Below, piece by piece: positions 1 through 8,830 of a DNA stretch of 64,000 bases. How positions within the stretch are numbered: the stretch's first letter is position 1; each line of letters opens with the position of its first letter. The position numbers and the translations under genes are program-made. The notes beneath the pieces are model-generated. The model saw nothing but the letters and a program-made list of their open reading frames with translations. It ran no database searches and was not told where the DNA came from. This DNA comes from Stutzerimonas stutzeri. Its GTDB lineage: Bacteria > Pseudomonadota > Gammaproteobacteria > Pseudomonadales > Pseudomonadaceae. Location of the stretch: assembly GCA_002339675.1 (NCBI GenBank), contig DDKB01000016.1, positions 185,434 through 249,433 of the forward strand. Direction: 5' to 3'.

Positions 1-1640
1 AGCAACTGCTGCGGTGAGGACAGCGGAATGCCGAAGCGCCGCGCCGTTTCCTTCGCGGTGGCCGGCATCAGCTGCATCAGGCCCGTGGCGCCGACCTGCG
101 AGCGCGCGTCGGCCATGAAGGCGCTTTCCTGGCGGGTGATCGCGAGCACCCAGCTGGGGTGGATTTCCCGAGCCTTGGCTGCCTTCACTGCACTGCTGCG
201 GTGCGCCATGGGAAAGCGGATATCGAGGTCGTCCCAGTACTTGGCCTGGCTGATGGTACGGATGGCGGGAAAGTACCAGCCCATGTCATAGGCGAGTTGC
301 GCCTGCGCGACCAGTTCGTCGCGGCTGAACAGGCGGCTGACGTGGTACCACTCACGGCGGCCGTCGACGATCTGCCCGCGGGCGTGAAATTCCATGGCGC
401 GCCGAATGCCGGCGGTGTTACGGACTTTCTGGACCACCTTCGGGTCCAGTGCCAGCGGCTGGTTGTTCAACTTGTACGGGGCCTGGATGCGGTCGGCGGA
501 GAGAAAACCATAGAAGTCACGCTCGCCGGCCACCGGCTGGTAGAGCTGGACGGCGTGCTCGTCGTTTGGCTTGGCCAGTTCCAGGCTGCGGGCTTTCCAG
601 TAGCGCCAGCGGTTGCTGCTGGCGAGCGATTCGGGAAAGCGCTGGGTCAGGGCGTAGGCATCATCCCAGCGGCCCAGCCGGAGCAACAGGCGCGCACGCC
701 ATTCGCTGACCGTGTCGTCCCGCAGGTCGGGGTCGTAGTCGGCCATGACCTTCAAGGCGCGTGCATCGAAACGCTTGGCCAGGGTCAAACCGATCTGCCT
801 CGCTATGGCGACCTTTTCCTCGCTGGAAAACGACAGAAGCCTGGCGTAGCCGTCGAGCAGGGCCAGCGCTTGTTCCGGGTCCTTGCGGGCCAGGCGGCGC
901 AACCCGATGGAGACGATGTCGCCCATGGTTTCGCTGGCCGGCGCGAAGCGACCGGGGTTGTTCAGCAATTGCGGCTTCTGTGCCACGTCCAGCAACAGCT
1001 CGCCTTGGCTCTTCAGGGTCGGCAGGGTCTTGACCAGGAACGTGGCCAAACCGTAATTGCCGCTCTCGACCGCCAGCTTGGTTCGCGCCCAGCGCAACGG
1101 TTCGGTGAGCTGGCCGGCATCGGCCCAGCGTTCGAACAGCGCATCGCAGGCGTTGTGCTGTGATTTGCCAACCAGCCAGAGCCGTTTCGCTGTCTGGTTG
1201 CCCTGTTCGGTCTGGCCGCTGGCGAGTTGGTACTGGCCATACAGGCAGTCGAGTTCGGTGAAGTGCATCGCCGGGTCGTAGTGGGCGACGAACGGCTTCC
1301 AGTCGCCCCGTTCGGCCAGCAGGCGCAACCAGCGCAGTTTCATCCAGCTTGCCTGTGGCAGGTCGCCATGCTCGGCCAGGAAACGCTCGACCTCGTCGTT
1401 GCTGGCGGTTTTCAGGCGCGCGGTCAGCTCGTCATAGGCCAGGTAGGGCTCGAGCGGGTAGTCACGCAGAGCGTTGGCGTAGCGGTGATAGGGCCCGCTG
1501 TCTCCCTTGGCCAGTGCGCGCTTGGCTTCGTCGTAGTACTGGCGCTGTTGCTGAAGGCTGGCGGCGTGGGCGTGGCTGGTGGTGATGGCGAACAGGAGGA
1601 GCAAGAGGCTGGAGCAGGTGCTGGAGAGTCGACCGCGCAT
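1..1640 (-). CDS. slt: Soluble lytic murein transglycosylase, C-terminus cut by window edge
   Basis: Periplasmic enzyme that cleaves the MurNAc-GlcNAc bond of peptidoglycan with formation of a 1,6-anhydro end. The frame stays open from an ATG at 1640 to base 1, giving about 546 residues; Pseudomonas Slt is near 640, so roughly 100 are missing. The start begins a clear signal peptide (MRGRLSSTCSSLLLLLFAIT, cleaved near AHA-A) and follows a GGAAG ribosome binding site. A long alpha-helical superhelical domain precedes the catalytic domain, seen as TRQESAF with the catalytic Glu at residue 505, followed by GATGLMQLMPATA. Divergent from uup. The plus-strand ORFs over this stretch are shadows. Confidence 0.93.
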   Translation of the reverse strand, partial: MRGRLSSTCSSLLLLLFAITTSHAHAASLQQQRQYYDEAKRALAKGDSGPYHRYANALRDYPLEPYLAYDELTARLKTASNDEVERFLAEHGDLPQASWMKLRWLRLLAERGDWKPFVAHYDPAMHFTELDCLYGQYQLASGQTEQGNQTAKRLWLVGKSQHNACDALFERWADAGQLTEPLRWARTKLAVESGNYGLATFLVKTLPTLKSQGELLLDVAQKPQLLNNPGRFAPASETMGDIVSIGLRRLARKDPEQALALLDGYARLLSFSSEEKVAIARQIGLTLAKRFDARALKVMADYDPDLRDDTVSEWRARLLLRLGRWDDAYALTQRFPESLASSNRWRYWKARSLELAKPNDEHAVQLYQPVAGERDFYGFLSADRIQAPYKLNNQPLALDPKVVQKVRNTAGIRRAMEFHARGQIVDGRREWYHVSRLFSRDELVAQAQLAYDMGWYFPAIRTISQAKYWDDLDIRFPMAHRSSAVKAAKAREIHPSWVLAITRQESAFMADARSQVGATGLMQLMPATAKETARRFGIPLSSPQQL

Positions 1641-1887
1641 GAGACTTCCGAAAACGGGGGCATGGGATTGCTGGCGCTAGCTTAGCTCGGGCGGACAGGC
1701 AGTTAAACGAGGATTAAGCGCTCGACCGGGGCAAAGCCGAAGGTTCCGACGAACGTAAGACAATCCCCTCGGCAGCGCGGCTGCGACGCGCCGCGACGGC
1801 TGTCGTGCTGGCGCCCGGCGCGCGTGGCGATGGGCGGCCTCGTGGTGCGTTCTGCTAGACTGCGCGGCCTGTTTTCCGGAGATCACC

Positions 1888-3798
1888 ATGACCCTGCTCA
1901 AGCTGTCCAACGTGTCCCTCGCCTACGGCAACAATCCATTGCTCGACGGCGTGTCCTGGCAGATCGCGCGGGGTGAGCGGGTGTGCATCATCGGCCGCAA
2001 TGGCACGGGCAAGTCCAGCATGCTCAGCCTGGTCAAGGGCAGCCAGCTGCCCGATGACGGCGAGATCTGGCGCGCACCGGGCCTGAAAATCGGCGAGCTG
2101 CCGCAGGAGCTGCCGCTGGCCGATGAACGCAGCGTCTTCGATGTGGTGGCCGAAGGGCTGGCCGGGGTCGGCCAGTTGCTCGCCGACTACCACCACCTCA
2201 GCCAGAACATCCAGAACGAGGCGGACCTGGACAAGCTGATGCATGTCCAGCAGGAGCTCGAGGCGAAGGACGGCTGGCGCCTTCAGCAATTGGTCCACAG
2301 CACGCTCAGTCGCCTCCAGTTGCCGGCCGACAAGACCCTCGCGGAGCTGTCCGGTGGCTGGCGCCGGCGCGTCCTGCTGGCGCAGGCGCTGGTATCCGAG
2401 CCGGACCTGCTGTTGCTCGACGAGCCGACCAACCACCTGGACATCGGCGCCATCGCTTGGCTCGAAGAGGCCCTGACCGGTTTCAATGGCGCGGTATTGT
2501 TCATCACCCATGACCGCGCATTCCTGCAGAACCTGGCCACGCGGATCCTCGAACTGGACCGCGGGCAGCTGATCGACTGGAACGGCGACTACGCCAGCTT
2601 CCTGGTGCACAAGGAGCAGCAGCTGGCCGCAGAAGAAACGGCCAATGCGCTGTTCGACAAGAAGCTGGCGCAGGAGGAGGTCTGGATTCGTCAGGGCATC
2701 AAGGCGCGCCGCACGCGTAACGAAGGCCGCGTGCGCGCTCTCAAGGCCCTGCGCGCCGAGCGCAGCGAGCGCCGGGACCATCAGGGCAAGGCCAACATCC
2801 AGGTCGAGACTGCGGAGAAATCGGGCAAGCAGGTCATCGTGGTCGAACACGCCAGCTTCGCGCACCCGGGCGGCGAGCCGCTGATTCGTGACTTCTCGCT
2901 GGTGCTGCAGCGCGGCGACCGCATCGGCCTGCTGGGCGCCAACGGCACCGGCAAGACCACCCTGCTCAAGCTGCTGCTTGGCGACCTGCAGCCGACCAGC
3001 GGCAAGGTGGAGGCCGGCACGCGCCTCGAAGTGGCGTATTTCGACCAGCTGCGTCATCAGCTCGAACTGGAAAAGACGGTGATCGACAACGTCGCCGAAG
3101 GACGGGATTTCATCACCATCGATGGGCAGAGCCGCCACGTGCTCAGCTACCTCGGCGATTTTCTCTTCAGCCCCCAGCGCGCCCGCACGCCTGTTAAGGC
3201 GCTGTCTGGCGGCGAACGGGCACGCCTCTTGCTCGCCAAGCTGTTCAGCAAACCGGCCAACCTGCTGGTGCTGGACGAGCCGACCAACGACCTCGACGTG
3301 GAGACCCTCGAGCTGCTTGAAGAGGTACTGCTGGGTTTCCAGGGCACTGTGCTGATGGTCAGCCACGACCGCGCATTTCTCGACAACGTGGTTACCAGCA
3401 CCCTGGTGTTCGAAGGCGAGGGCGTGGTGCGCGAGTACGTCGGCGGTTACCAGGACTGGTTGCGCCAGGGCGGTTCGCCAAGGTTGCTGGGGGTGGCCGA
3501 CACCCGCGAAGCGAAAGAGACGAAGCCTGCGAGCGCGGCCGGGAAGCCGGTTGCGGCGGTGGCGGAACCGGCCCCGGCCAGGAAGAAGCTCAGCTACAAG
3601 GTGCAGCGCGAGCTTGAAGCCCTGCCGGGAAAAATAGACGCGGTCGAGAAAAACATTGCGTCGCTGCAGGCGGAAATTGCGCAGCCGGCGTTCTATCAGC
3701 AAACTGCCGAGCGTACTGGCGAAACGCTGGCTCGGCTCGAAACCCTGCAGCAGGAGCTCGATGCGCTGCTCGAGCGCTGGGCCGAACTGGAGGAATGA
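1888..3798 (+). CDS. uup: ABC-F family ATPase Uup
   Basis: Cytosolic ABC-F protein with two nucleotide-binding domains and no membrane part; the family acts on ribosomes or DNA, and Uup loss in E. coli raises precise transposon excision. At 636 residues it has the usual Uup length. Walker A motifs are GRNGTGKS (about 36-43) and GANGTGKT (about 349-356). The first signature is LSGGWRRR (near 152), and both Walker B regions read LDEPTNxLD. A charged C-terminal coiled coil (about 565-636), after an Ala/Pro/Lys linker, is the Uup-specific DNA-binding type. The start has GGAGA upstream. It sits divergent from slt, as in P. aeruginosa. Confidence 0.93.
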   Translation: MTLLKLSNVSLAYGNNPLLDGVSWQIARGERVCIIGRNGTGKSSMLSLVKGSQLPDDGEIWRAPGLKIGELPQELPLADERSVFDVVAEGLAGVGQLLADYHHLSQNIQNEADLDKLMHVQQELEAKDGWRLQQLVHSTLSRLQLPADKTLAELSGGWRRRVLLAQALVSEPDLLLLDEPTNHLDIGAIAWLEEALTGFNGAVLFITHDRAFLQNLATRILELDRGQLIDWNGDYASFLVHKEQQLAAEETANALFDKKLAQEEVWIRQGIKARRTRNEGRVRALKALRAERSERRDHQGKANIQVETAEKSGKQVIVVEHASFAHPGGEPLIRDFSLVLQRGDRIGLLGANGTGKTTLLKLLLGDLQPTSGKVEAGTRLEVAYFDQLRHQLELEKTVIDNVAEGRDFITIDGQSRHVLSYLGDFLFSPQRARTPVKALSGGERARLLLAKLFSKPANLLVLDEPTNDLDVETLELLEEVLLGFQGTVLMVSHDRAFLDNVVTSTLVFEGEGVVREYVGGYQDWLRQGGSPRLLGVADTREAKETKPASAAGKPVAAVAEPAPARKKLSYKVQRELEALPGKIDAVEKNIASLQAEIAQPAFYQQTAERTGETLARLETLQQELDALLERWAELEE

Positions 3799-3905
3799 GC
3801 CGTCCGGCGGGCGCGCGGCAACAACGTCCCGGCGGGCTGCGCCCGCTTGCGGCCCGTTACTGATCCTTATTTTTCAGACATCTGTCAGCACTGGACGGAG
3901 CATAG

Positions 3906-4598
3906 ATGGCCATTGATTACCGCATCGTCCTGGATGACGAGCATGAGTTCAGTTACCGGATCGAGCTGGATCGCGCCTACGATCCCGAGGCGGCGATGCA
4001 GGCGCCGCGCTGGACGCGGCTGGATCACCAGCAGTGCAACAACTGCCCGCTAAGCCGGGACAGCTTCACGCATTGCCCGGCAGCGGTCGATCTACACCGG
4101 GTGATCGAGGATTTCCAGGGGCTGCCCGCGGTAAAGAAGGCGCAAGTGCGGGTGCGTACCCCCGAGCGCGAGTACAACAAGCTGGTGGGGCTGGAAGAAG
4201 GACTGCGAGCGCTGCTCGGCGTGATCATGGCCACCAGTGCCTGTCCGGTGCTCGGCCGGCTCAAGCCGATGGCCCACCAGCACCTGCCGTTTGCGAGCAA
4301 TCAGGAGTTTGTACTGCGCGCCGTTTCGCTGTACCTGGCCCGGCAATATTTCAACCTGCGCGAGGGGCGTCATGCCGACTGGGAATTGCGCGGCCTGGTG
4401 CGTTCATTCCAGCAGTTGCAACTGGTCAACCAGGCGTTCTGGCAGCGTATTCATGACACCTGCCACGGCGACTCGAACCTGAAAGCCTTTCTCACCTTCT
4501 TCTCGATGTCCTCGAGCCTGACATATTCGCTGGAAACACAGCTGCGCAAGATCAGGCCGCTGGTGATGAGCGCCGGGGAAGGGGCCGAGCCGGCCTGA
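3906..4598 (+). CDS. Conserved hypothetical protein with four spaced cysteines
   Basis: I do not recognise a function. The 230-residue cytosolic protein has no signal peptide or membrane segment. It has a cysteine set C44-x2-C47-x9-C57 (CNNCPLSRDSFTHC) and a further C113 in SACPVLGRL, which could bind a metal or an Fe-S cluster. The second half is helical. It may belong to the family listed in Pfam as DUF6901, but this is from memory. It lies 107 bases after uup and converges with a universal stress protein, a neighbourhood also found in P. aeruginosa. A GGAG lies before the ATG. Confidence 0.8.
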   Translation: MAIDYRIVLDDEHEFSYRIELDRAYDPEAAMQAPRWTRLDHQQCNNCPLSRDSFTHCPAAVDLHRVIEDFQGLPAVKKAQVRVRTPEREYNKLVGLEEGLRALLGVIMATSACPVLGRLKPMAHQHLPFASNQEFVLRAVSLYLARQYFNLREGRHADWELRGLVRSFQQLQLVNQAFWQRIHDTCHGDSNLKAFLTFFSMSSSLTYSLETQLRKIRPLVMSAGEGAEPA

Positions 4599-4622
4599 CG
4601 AGGCACCGGCCCGGTCAATCGG

Positions 4623-5063
4623 CTATTCGGCCTTCTTCAGGCGCACCGCGAGCACGTCGCAGGGCGCGCCGTGGAGGATGTCGTTGGCGGTGGAGCCGAG
4701 CAACAGCGACAGGCCGTGACGGCCATGACTGCCCACCACGATGAGGTCGCAGCCCTGTTCCCGGACCAGTCGGTGGATTTCCTGACGCGGTTGGCCATAG
4801 GCCAGGTGGCGCTGTTCGGCGGTCAGGCTGGGGTAGCGGTCGGCGAAGCCGGCCATGCGCTCGCGGGCCTGGTCGAACTGCTGCTGCTGGAGCATCGACA
4901 GGTCCATCGGCACGTCGCCGCCAAAGGCCATCGCCATGGGTTCGATCACATGCACCAGCGTCAGCCGGGCGCCGCTGGCGGTTACCAGTGCCTGGGCGCG
5001 TGCGACCACCGGGTGGCATTCTTCGTTCAGGTCGGTGGCGACCAGAATATGCTGATAGGTCAT
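4623..5063 (-). CDS. Universal stress protein, UspA family
   Basis: Small cytosolic stress protein of 146 residues with a single Usp domain. The N-terminus YQHILVATDLNEE and the C-terminal glycine motif VVGSHGRHGLSLLLGSTA are typical. The GxxG to GS spacing is one residue shorter than the MJ0577 consensus, so ATP binding is not certain. The start has a good AGGAGA ribosome binding site. In P. aeruginosa the Usp PA3017 occupies this place next to uup and slt. Such genes are often induced in anaerobic or stationary phase; here only one half of an Anr/FNR site is visible upstream, so I do not claim that control. Confidence 0.9.
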   Translation of the reverse strand: MTYQHILVATDLNEECHPVVARAQALVTASGARLTLVHVIEPMAMAFGGDVPMDLSMLQQQQFDQARERMAGFADRYPSLTAEQRHLAYGQPRQEIHRLVREQGCDLIVVGSHGRHGLSLLLGSTANDILHGAPCDVLAVRLKKAE

Positions 5064-5267
5064 GGTGAATCTCCTGATGTGTCGGTTGTAACCAGTATGG
5101 CGCTTGGCACGCAGTCCGGCTTGCGTTGATTTTTTTCAGCGTTTATACGGCGTTGCCTGCACGATGGCCAGTACGCTTTACGTCGTCCGATCGCCGTGCC
5201 GGCGCTCGCGGCTGTTATCATGCGGCGCGCCCTTGTGGCACGCCCTCCGGTCCGATTCGAGAAGCCT

Positions 5268-5738
5268 ATGTTCGTAGCCGCCAATGAATACCTGCTCGCC
5301 TGGTCAGCCTACGGCATCGCCGCGCTGGGGTGCCTGCTGGTGTGGTTCCGCATGACCCGCCCGCTGTGGCGCTGGTTGCGTGAGCAGTTGCGGCTGTTGA
5401 TGGCCGTGCTGTTGCTGACCCCCACGATCGTCGACCCAGCCCGCGAACTGTTCGCGCCGGCGGTGGCGATCACTGCGCTCGACGTCCTATTCAAGGTCGG
5501 CAACAACGCCTGGCGCGCCGTGGCCGACCTGGCCCTGTATGGGCTGATTGCCTTCGCCCTGTATGCGCTGCTGGTGGCGGTGCGCTGGCCAATCGAACGA
5601 CGCTTGCGCCAGCGTCGGGCCGATGCCCGCGAAGATGACGAAGACCCGCGGACGCTAAGCGAGCGGCTCGAACAGGACGAAGAGGACCGCTACCGTCCCG
5701 CCGGGCGTTACGCGGCCCGGACCGAGCCGCGGTTGTGA
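5268..5738 (+). CDS. Small inner membrane protein of unknown function
   Basis: About 156 residues from the ATG at 5268 (MFVAANEYLLAWSAYGIAAL). An in-frame start 72 bases upstream exists but would add a basic tail that does not look like protein. Three hydrophobic stretches are visible near residues 7-26, 42-56 and 85-106, followed by a charged C-terminus rich in Arg, Asp and Glu (DAREDDEDPRTLSERLEQDE) that probably faces the cytosol. No enzyme motif is visible. It is followed 50 bases later by the YafJ-like gene, so the two may be cotranscribed. Function unknown. Confidence 0.75.
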   Translation: MFVAANEYLLAWSAYGIAALGCLLVWFRMTRPLWRWLREQLRLLMAVLLLTPTIVDPARELFAPAVAITALDVLFKVGNNAWRAVADLALYGLIAFALYALLVAVRWPIERRLRQRRADAREDDEDPRTLSERLEQDEEDRYRPAGRYAARTEPRL

Positions 5739-5788
5739 CCCCATCCCCCACCGCTCAGGCGTGACCAAGACGTAACGGGAGACCCGTC

Positions 5789-6571
5789 ATGTGCGAACTG
5801 CTCGGCATGAGCGCCAACGTTCCGACCGATATCCATTTCAGTTTCACCGGGTTGATGCAGCGCGGGGGCCGCACCGGACCGCACAAGGACGGCTGGGGCA
5901 TCGCCTTCTACGAGGGGCGCGGGCTGAGGCTGTTCCAGGATCCTGTGGCCAGCTGCGAGTCGGAAGTGGCCAAGATGGTTCAGCACTACCTGATCAAGAG
6001 CGAGGTGGTGATCGGCCATATCCGCCACGCCAATGTCGGCAAGGTCGCGCTGGTCAATACGCACCCCTTCGTGCGCGAACTCTGGGGCCAGCACTGGTGC
6101 TTCGCGCACAACGGCCAGCTCAGCGATTTTCGCCCGGCGCCGGCTTTCTATCGACCGGTCGGTGACACCGACAGTGAGGCCGCCTTTTGTGACCTGCTCA
6201 GCCGCGTGCGCGCAGAGTTCCCCGAGCGGGTCGCCGCCGAAGAGCTCCTGTCCCATTTATTGCAGGCCTGCGGCGAATACCGTGCACGCGGGGTCTTCAA
6301 CTGCCTGCTGAGCAACGGCGAATGGCTGTTCAGCTTCTGTACCACCAAGCTGGCCGAGATCACCCGTCGCGCGCCCTTTGGGCCGGCGCAGCTGAAGGAT
6401 GCCGAGCTGACGGTAGACTTCAAGGCCGAGACCACGCCCGACGATGTCGTCACCGTCCTGGCTACCGAGCCGCTTACCGACAACGAGCGCTGGGAGACCC
6501 ATCAGCCCGGCGAGTGGACCCTCTGGCGCCTCGGCGAGTGCGTTGCGCGGGGACGGTTGCCGGCATGTTGA
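5789..6571 (+). CDS. Class II glutamine amidotransferase domain protein, YafJ type
   Basis: The protein begins MCELLGMSANVP. After removal of Met, Cys2 would be the N-terminal nucleophile of an Ntn-hydrolase glutaminase. Further class II features are GRTGPHKDGWGIAFY, GHIRHANVGKV and FAHNGQL. At 260 residues it is a stand-alone glutaminase domain without a fused synthetase, as in E. coli YafJ, whose substrate is not settled. A GGGAG lies before the start. Its stop overlaps the start of the DUF2937 gene (ATGTTGA), which suggests translational coupling. Confidence 0.88.
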   Translation: MCELLGMSANVPTDIHFSFTGLMQRGGRTGPHKDGWGIAFYEGRGLRLFQDPVASCESEVAKMVQHYLIKSEVVIGHIRHANVGKVALVNTHPFVRELWGQHWCFAHNGQLSDFRPAPAFYRPVGDTDSEAAFCDLLSRVRAEFPERVAAEELLSHLLQACGEYRARGVFNCLLSNGEWLFSFCTTKLAEITRRAPFGPAQLKDAELTVDFKAETTPDDVVTVLATEPLTDNERWETHQPGEWTLWRLGECVARGRLPAC

Positions 6572-7092
6572 GAAGTTATTTGCGGCTCGCGCTGTTTGCC
6601 CTGGGGCTGCTGGTGGGTATCCAGGTGCCGGGTTTCGTCGCGGCCTACGCCGACCACATCGAGGCCCGGCGGTTGGAGTCCCGGCAGGGACTCCAGGGGT
6701 TTCAGGAAACGGCAGAGCGCTTCTTCGAGGGTGATCTACAGGCTCTGGTGGCCCATTACCGGGCGAGCCGGGACCCGGTGATTCAGAGCGATGCGCGCAG
6801 CGTTTCGGCGTTGCTGGAGCGGGCGCGGCTGCTCGATCGTGAGTGGCGCATCATGCAGGGACCCTGGTTTGCCAGGGCCTGGCATGTCGTGCTGGGCGCC
6901 GACCGAGAGATACGCCAACAGGTCTGGGCCCGTTACGATTTTCGCGTTCTCCTGTCGCCAGAGGCGGTAGCCTGGGGCATCGCCTGTGCGCTGTTGCTGA
7001 CGTGGTTCGTCGAAAGCCTGGGGCTGCTGGTGGTCCTTGCGCTGTTTCCTCACCGTCGCAGGCGCCGCCAGTTGTCAGCGTCGCGACGCTGA
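6565..7092 (+). CDS. DUF2937 family membrane protein
   Basis: The ATG at 6565 overlaps the stop of the preceding amidotransferase gene, which supports this start over the longer frame. The 175-residue product has an N-terminal hydrophobic segment (about 5-25, LRLALFALGLLVGIQVPGFV) and a C-terminal one (about 138-160), with a helical, charged loop between them. This is the layout of DUF2937 proteins. The C-terminus is strongly basic (HRRRRRQLSASRR). Function unknown; coupling to YafJ suggests a shared role. A perfect palindrome spans its stop codon. Confidence 0.82.
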   Translation: MLRSYLRLALFALGLLVGIQVPGFVAAYADHIEARRLESRQGLQGFQETAERFFEGDLQALVAHYRASRDPVIQSDARSVSALLERARLLDREWRIMQGPWFARAWHVVLGADREIRQQVWARYDFRVLLSPEAVAWGIACALLLTWFVESLGLLVVLALFPHRRRRRQLSASRR

Positions 7093-7095
7093 CAA
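7072..7095. repeat. Perfect 24-base palindrome at the end of the DUF2937 gene
   Basis: Two perfect 12-base arms, TTGTCAGCGTCG and its complement, meet without a spacer at 7083/7084 and include the TGA of the DUF2937 gene. It lies between convergent genes and could form a transcript-end hairpin. No T-tract follows, so it is not a textbook intrinsic terminator. Confidence 0.6.
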
Positions 7096-7155
7096 GCTTG
7101 GGGGTTACACCGGTCAGCGCGCGAGCGCGGCGCACCAGCGACGCGAGGCAAATGC

Positions 7156-8334
7156 TTATTTCGACAGGAACTTCATTCCGTCTTCCAGGCCGCTCAGGGT
7201 CAACGGGTACATCCGGTCCTCGACCAGGTCGCGGATGATGCCGGTCGAGGCGGTGTAGCCCCAGGTGTCCTTCGGATAGGGGTTGATCCAGATGAGTTTC
7301 TTGTACTTCTCCATGAATCGCTGCATCCAGACGTAACCGGCTTCCTCGTTCCAGTGCTCAACGCTGCCACCCGGCTGGGTGACCTCATAGGGCGCCATGG
7401 CCGCGTCGCCCACGAACACCACCTTGTAGTCAGCGCCGTACTTGTGCAGCAGATCGAGTGTAGAGGTGCGCTCGGAGGTGCGGCGGAAATTGTTCTTCCA
7501 CACCGATTCGTAGATGAAGTTGTGGAAGTAGAAATATTCGAGATGCTTGAACTCGGTCTTGCACGCCGAGAACAGTTCTTCGCAGACCTTCACATGGGCA
7601 TCCATCGAGCCGCCAATGTCGAACAGGATCAGCAACTTCACCGCGTTGCGACGCTCGGGACGCATCTGGATGTTCAGCAGCCCACCGTCGCGCGCGGTGT
7701 GATCGATGGTGCCGTCGAGGTCGAGTTCGTCCTGCGCTCCCTGCCGGGCGAACTTGCGCAGCCGCCGCAGGGCGACCTTGATGTTGCGCGTGCCTAACTC
7801 GACCTGATCGTCCAGGTTCTTGTATTCGCGCTGGTCCCAGACCTTCACCGCCTTGCCCTGGCGCTTGCCGGCATCGCCGATGCGAATGCCTTCGGGGTTG
7901 TAGCCGCCCGAGCCAAACGGGCTGGTGCCGCCCGTGCCGATCCATTTGTTGCCGCCCGCGTGCTTGCCTTTTTGTTCCTCGAGACGCTTCTTGAACTCCT
8001 CGATCAGCTTGTCCAGGCCGCCCAGCGACTCGATCTTGGCACGCTCTTCGTCGCTCAGTGAACGCTCGAATTCCTTGCGCAACCATTCCTCGGGGATCAG
8101 CGCCTCGATGTGCTGGTCGAGGTTCTGCAAGCCGTTGAAATAGGCGCCAAAGGCGCGGTCGAACTTGTCGAAATGCCGCTCATCCTTGACCAGGATGGCC
8201 CGGGACAGGTAGTAGAACTCGTCCATGTCGGCGAACACGACGTTGTGTTTCAGCGCGTTGATCAGGTCGAGCAGTTCGCGCACTGACACCGGGACCTTGG
8301 CGGCGCGCATTTCATTGAACAGGCCAAGCAACAT
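7156..8334 (-). CDS. VWA domain protein (CoxE-like), partner of MoxR ATPase
   Basis: A 392-residue cytosolic protein from the ATG at 8334 (MLLGLFNEMRAAKVPVSVRE). The open frame runs on upstream, but that part overlaps the GFA gene. The C-terminal half is a von Willebrand A fold with a MIDAS motif DIGGSMD starting at residue 239; the usual DxSxS Ser is replaced by Gly, as I recall for this CoxE-like subfamily. The middle is Gly- and Lys-rich. It is last in a minus-strand set MoxR, GFA, VWA with gaps of 47-50 bases. MoxR-VWA pairs act as chaperones that mature or insert cofactors into other complexes; the client here is unknown. Confidence 0.87.
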   Translation of the reverse strand: MLLGLFNEMRAAKVPVSVRELLDLINALKHNVVFADMDEFYYLSRAILVKDERHFDKFDRAFGAYFNGLQNLDQHIEALIPEEWLRKEFERSLSDEERAKIESLGGLDKLIEEFKKRLEEQKGKHAGGNKWIGTGGTSPFGSGGYNPEGIRIGDAGKRQGKAVKVWDQREYKNLDDQVELGTRNIKVALRRLRKFARQGAQDELDLDGTIDHTARDGGLLNIQMRPERRNAVKLLILFDIGGSMDAHVKVCEELFSACKTEFKHLEYFYFHNFIYESVWKNNFRRTSERTSTLDLLHKYGADYKVVFVGDAAMAPYEVTQPGGSVEHWNEEAGYVWMQRFMEKYKKLIWINPYPKDTWGYTASTGIIRDLVEDRMYPLTLSGLEDGMKFLSK

Positions 8335-8381
8335 GGCAGAACCTCTGGGTGCCGTCGTGGCGGCACCGTTGCGTGATTGAT

Positions 8382-8780
8382 TCAGCGGTCTTCGTCGTAC
8401 GTCGGCAGACCGTCTCGGATCTCGTACCAGTGCGCCTTGGAGCCCACGAAGATGTGGGCCTGGGGCAGAACCGGCAGCGGCGAATCGAGCGTGCCGGCGG
8501 CGACGCCCAGCTGGTGCTCGCGGTTGTCGACGAATTGCAGGTTGGAGCCGCAGCGAATGCAGAACGTGCGCGTCACGTGTTCCGAAGAGTGATAGACGCC
8601 TAGCTGGTCCTTGCCGGAAAGGAGGTGAAACGCCTCCAGCGGCACGCTCGCATAGGTCGCGAAGGCCGCCCCGTGCGCCTTTCGGCACATCTTGCAGTGG
8701 CAGTGAGTCAGCTCGTCGATCGGTGCGTCGATGCGATATCGCACGACGCCGCAGAGGCAACCTCCGGTAAAGGTCTGCAT
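8382..8780 (-). CDS. GFA-fold zinc protein (glutathione-dependent formaldehyde-activating family)
   Basis: 132 residues with the full zinc ligand pattern of the GFA/CENP-V fold: GGCLCGVVRYR near the N-terminus, CHCKMCRKAHGAAF in the middle and FCIRCGSNL later. Most members have no proven activity; a few bind a glutathione-formaldehyde adduct. It sits between the MoxR ATPase gene and the VWA gene, 50 and 47 bases away, so it is probably cotranscribed with them. Such placement is unusual for a MoxR-VWA pair and may be an insertion. The start ATG at 8780 reads MQTFTGGCLCG. Confidence 0.88.
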   Translation of the reverse strand: MQTFTGGCLCGVVRYRIDAPIDELTHCHCKMCRKAHGAAFATYASVPLEAFHLLSGKDQLGVYHSSEHVTRTFCIRCGSNLQFVDNREHQLGVAAGTLDSPLPVLPQAHIFVGSKAHWYEIRDGLPTYDEDR

Positions 8781-8830
8781 GGCGCTAGCTCCAATGATAT
8801 GAAGCGGCTGGCTCCGGTGAGCCGCCGCGA

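Noticed and set aside
159..1685. Plus-strand frames of 334 and 152 codons at the left edge
   Set aside because: They lie opposite slt, whose signal peptide and catalytic motif are clear on the minus strand.
1855..3702. 615-codon open frame antisense to uup
   Set aside because: Uup on the plus strand has all ABC-F motifs; the antisense frame is a product of high GC codon bias and shows no domain.
5126..5139. Possible Anr/FNR box TTGAT-N4-TTCAG before the universal stress gene
   Set aside because: Only one half-site matches TTGAT-N4-ATCAA, and the distance to a plausible -10 is not typical.
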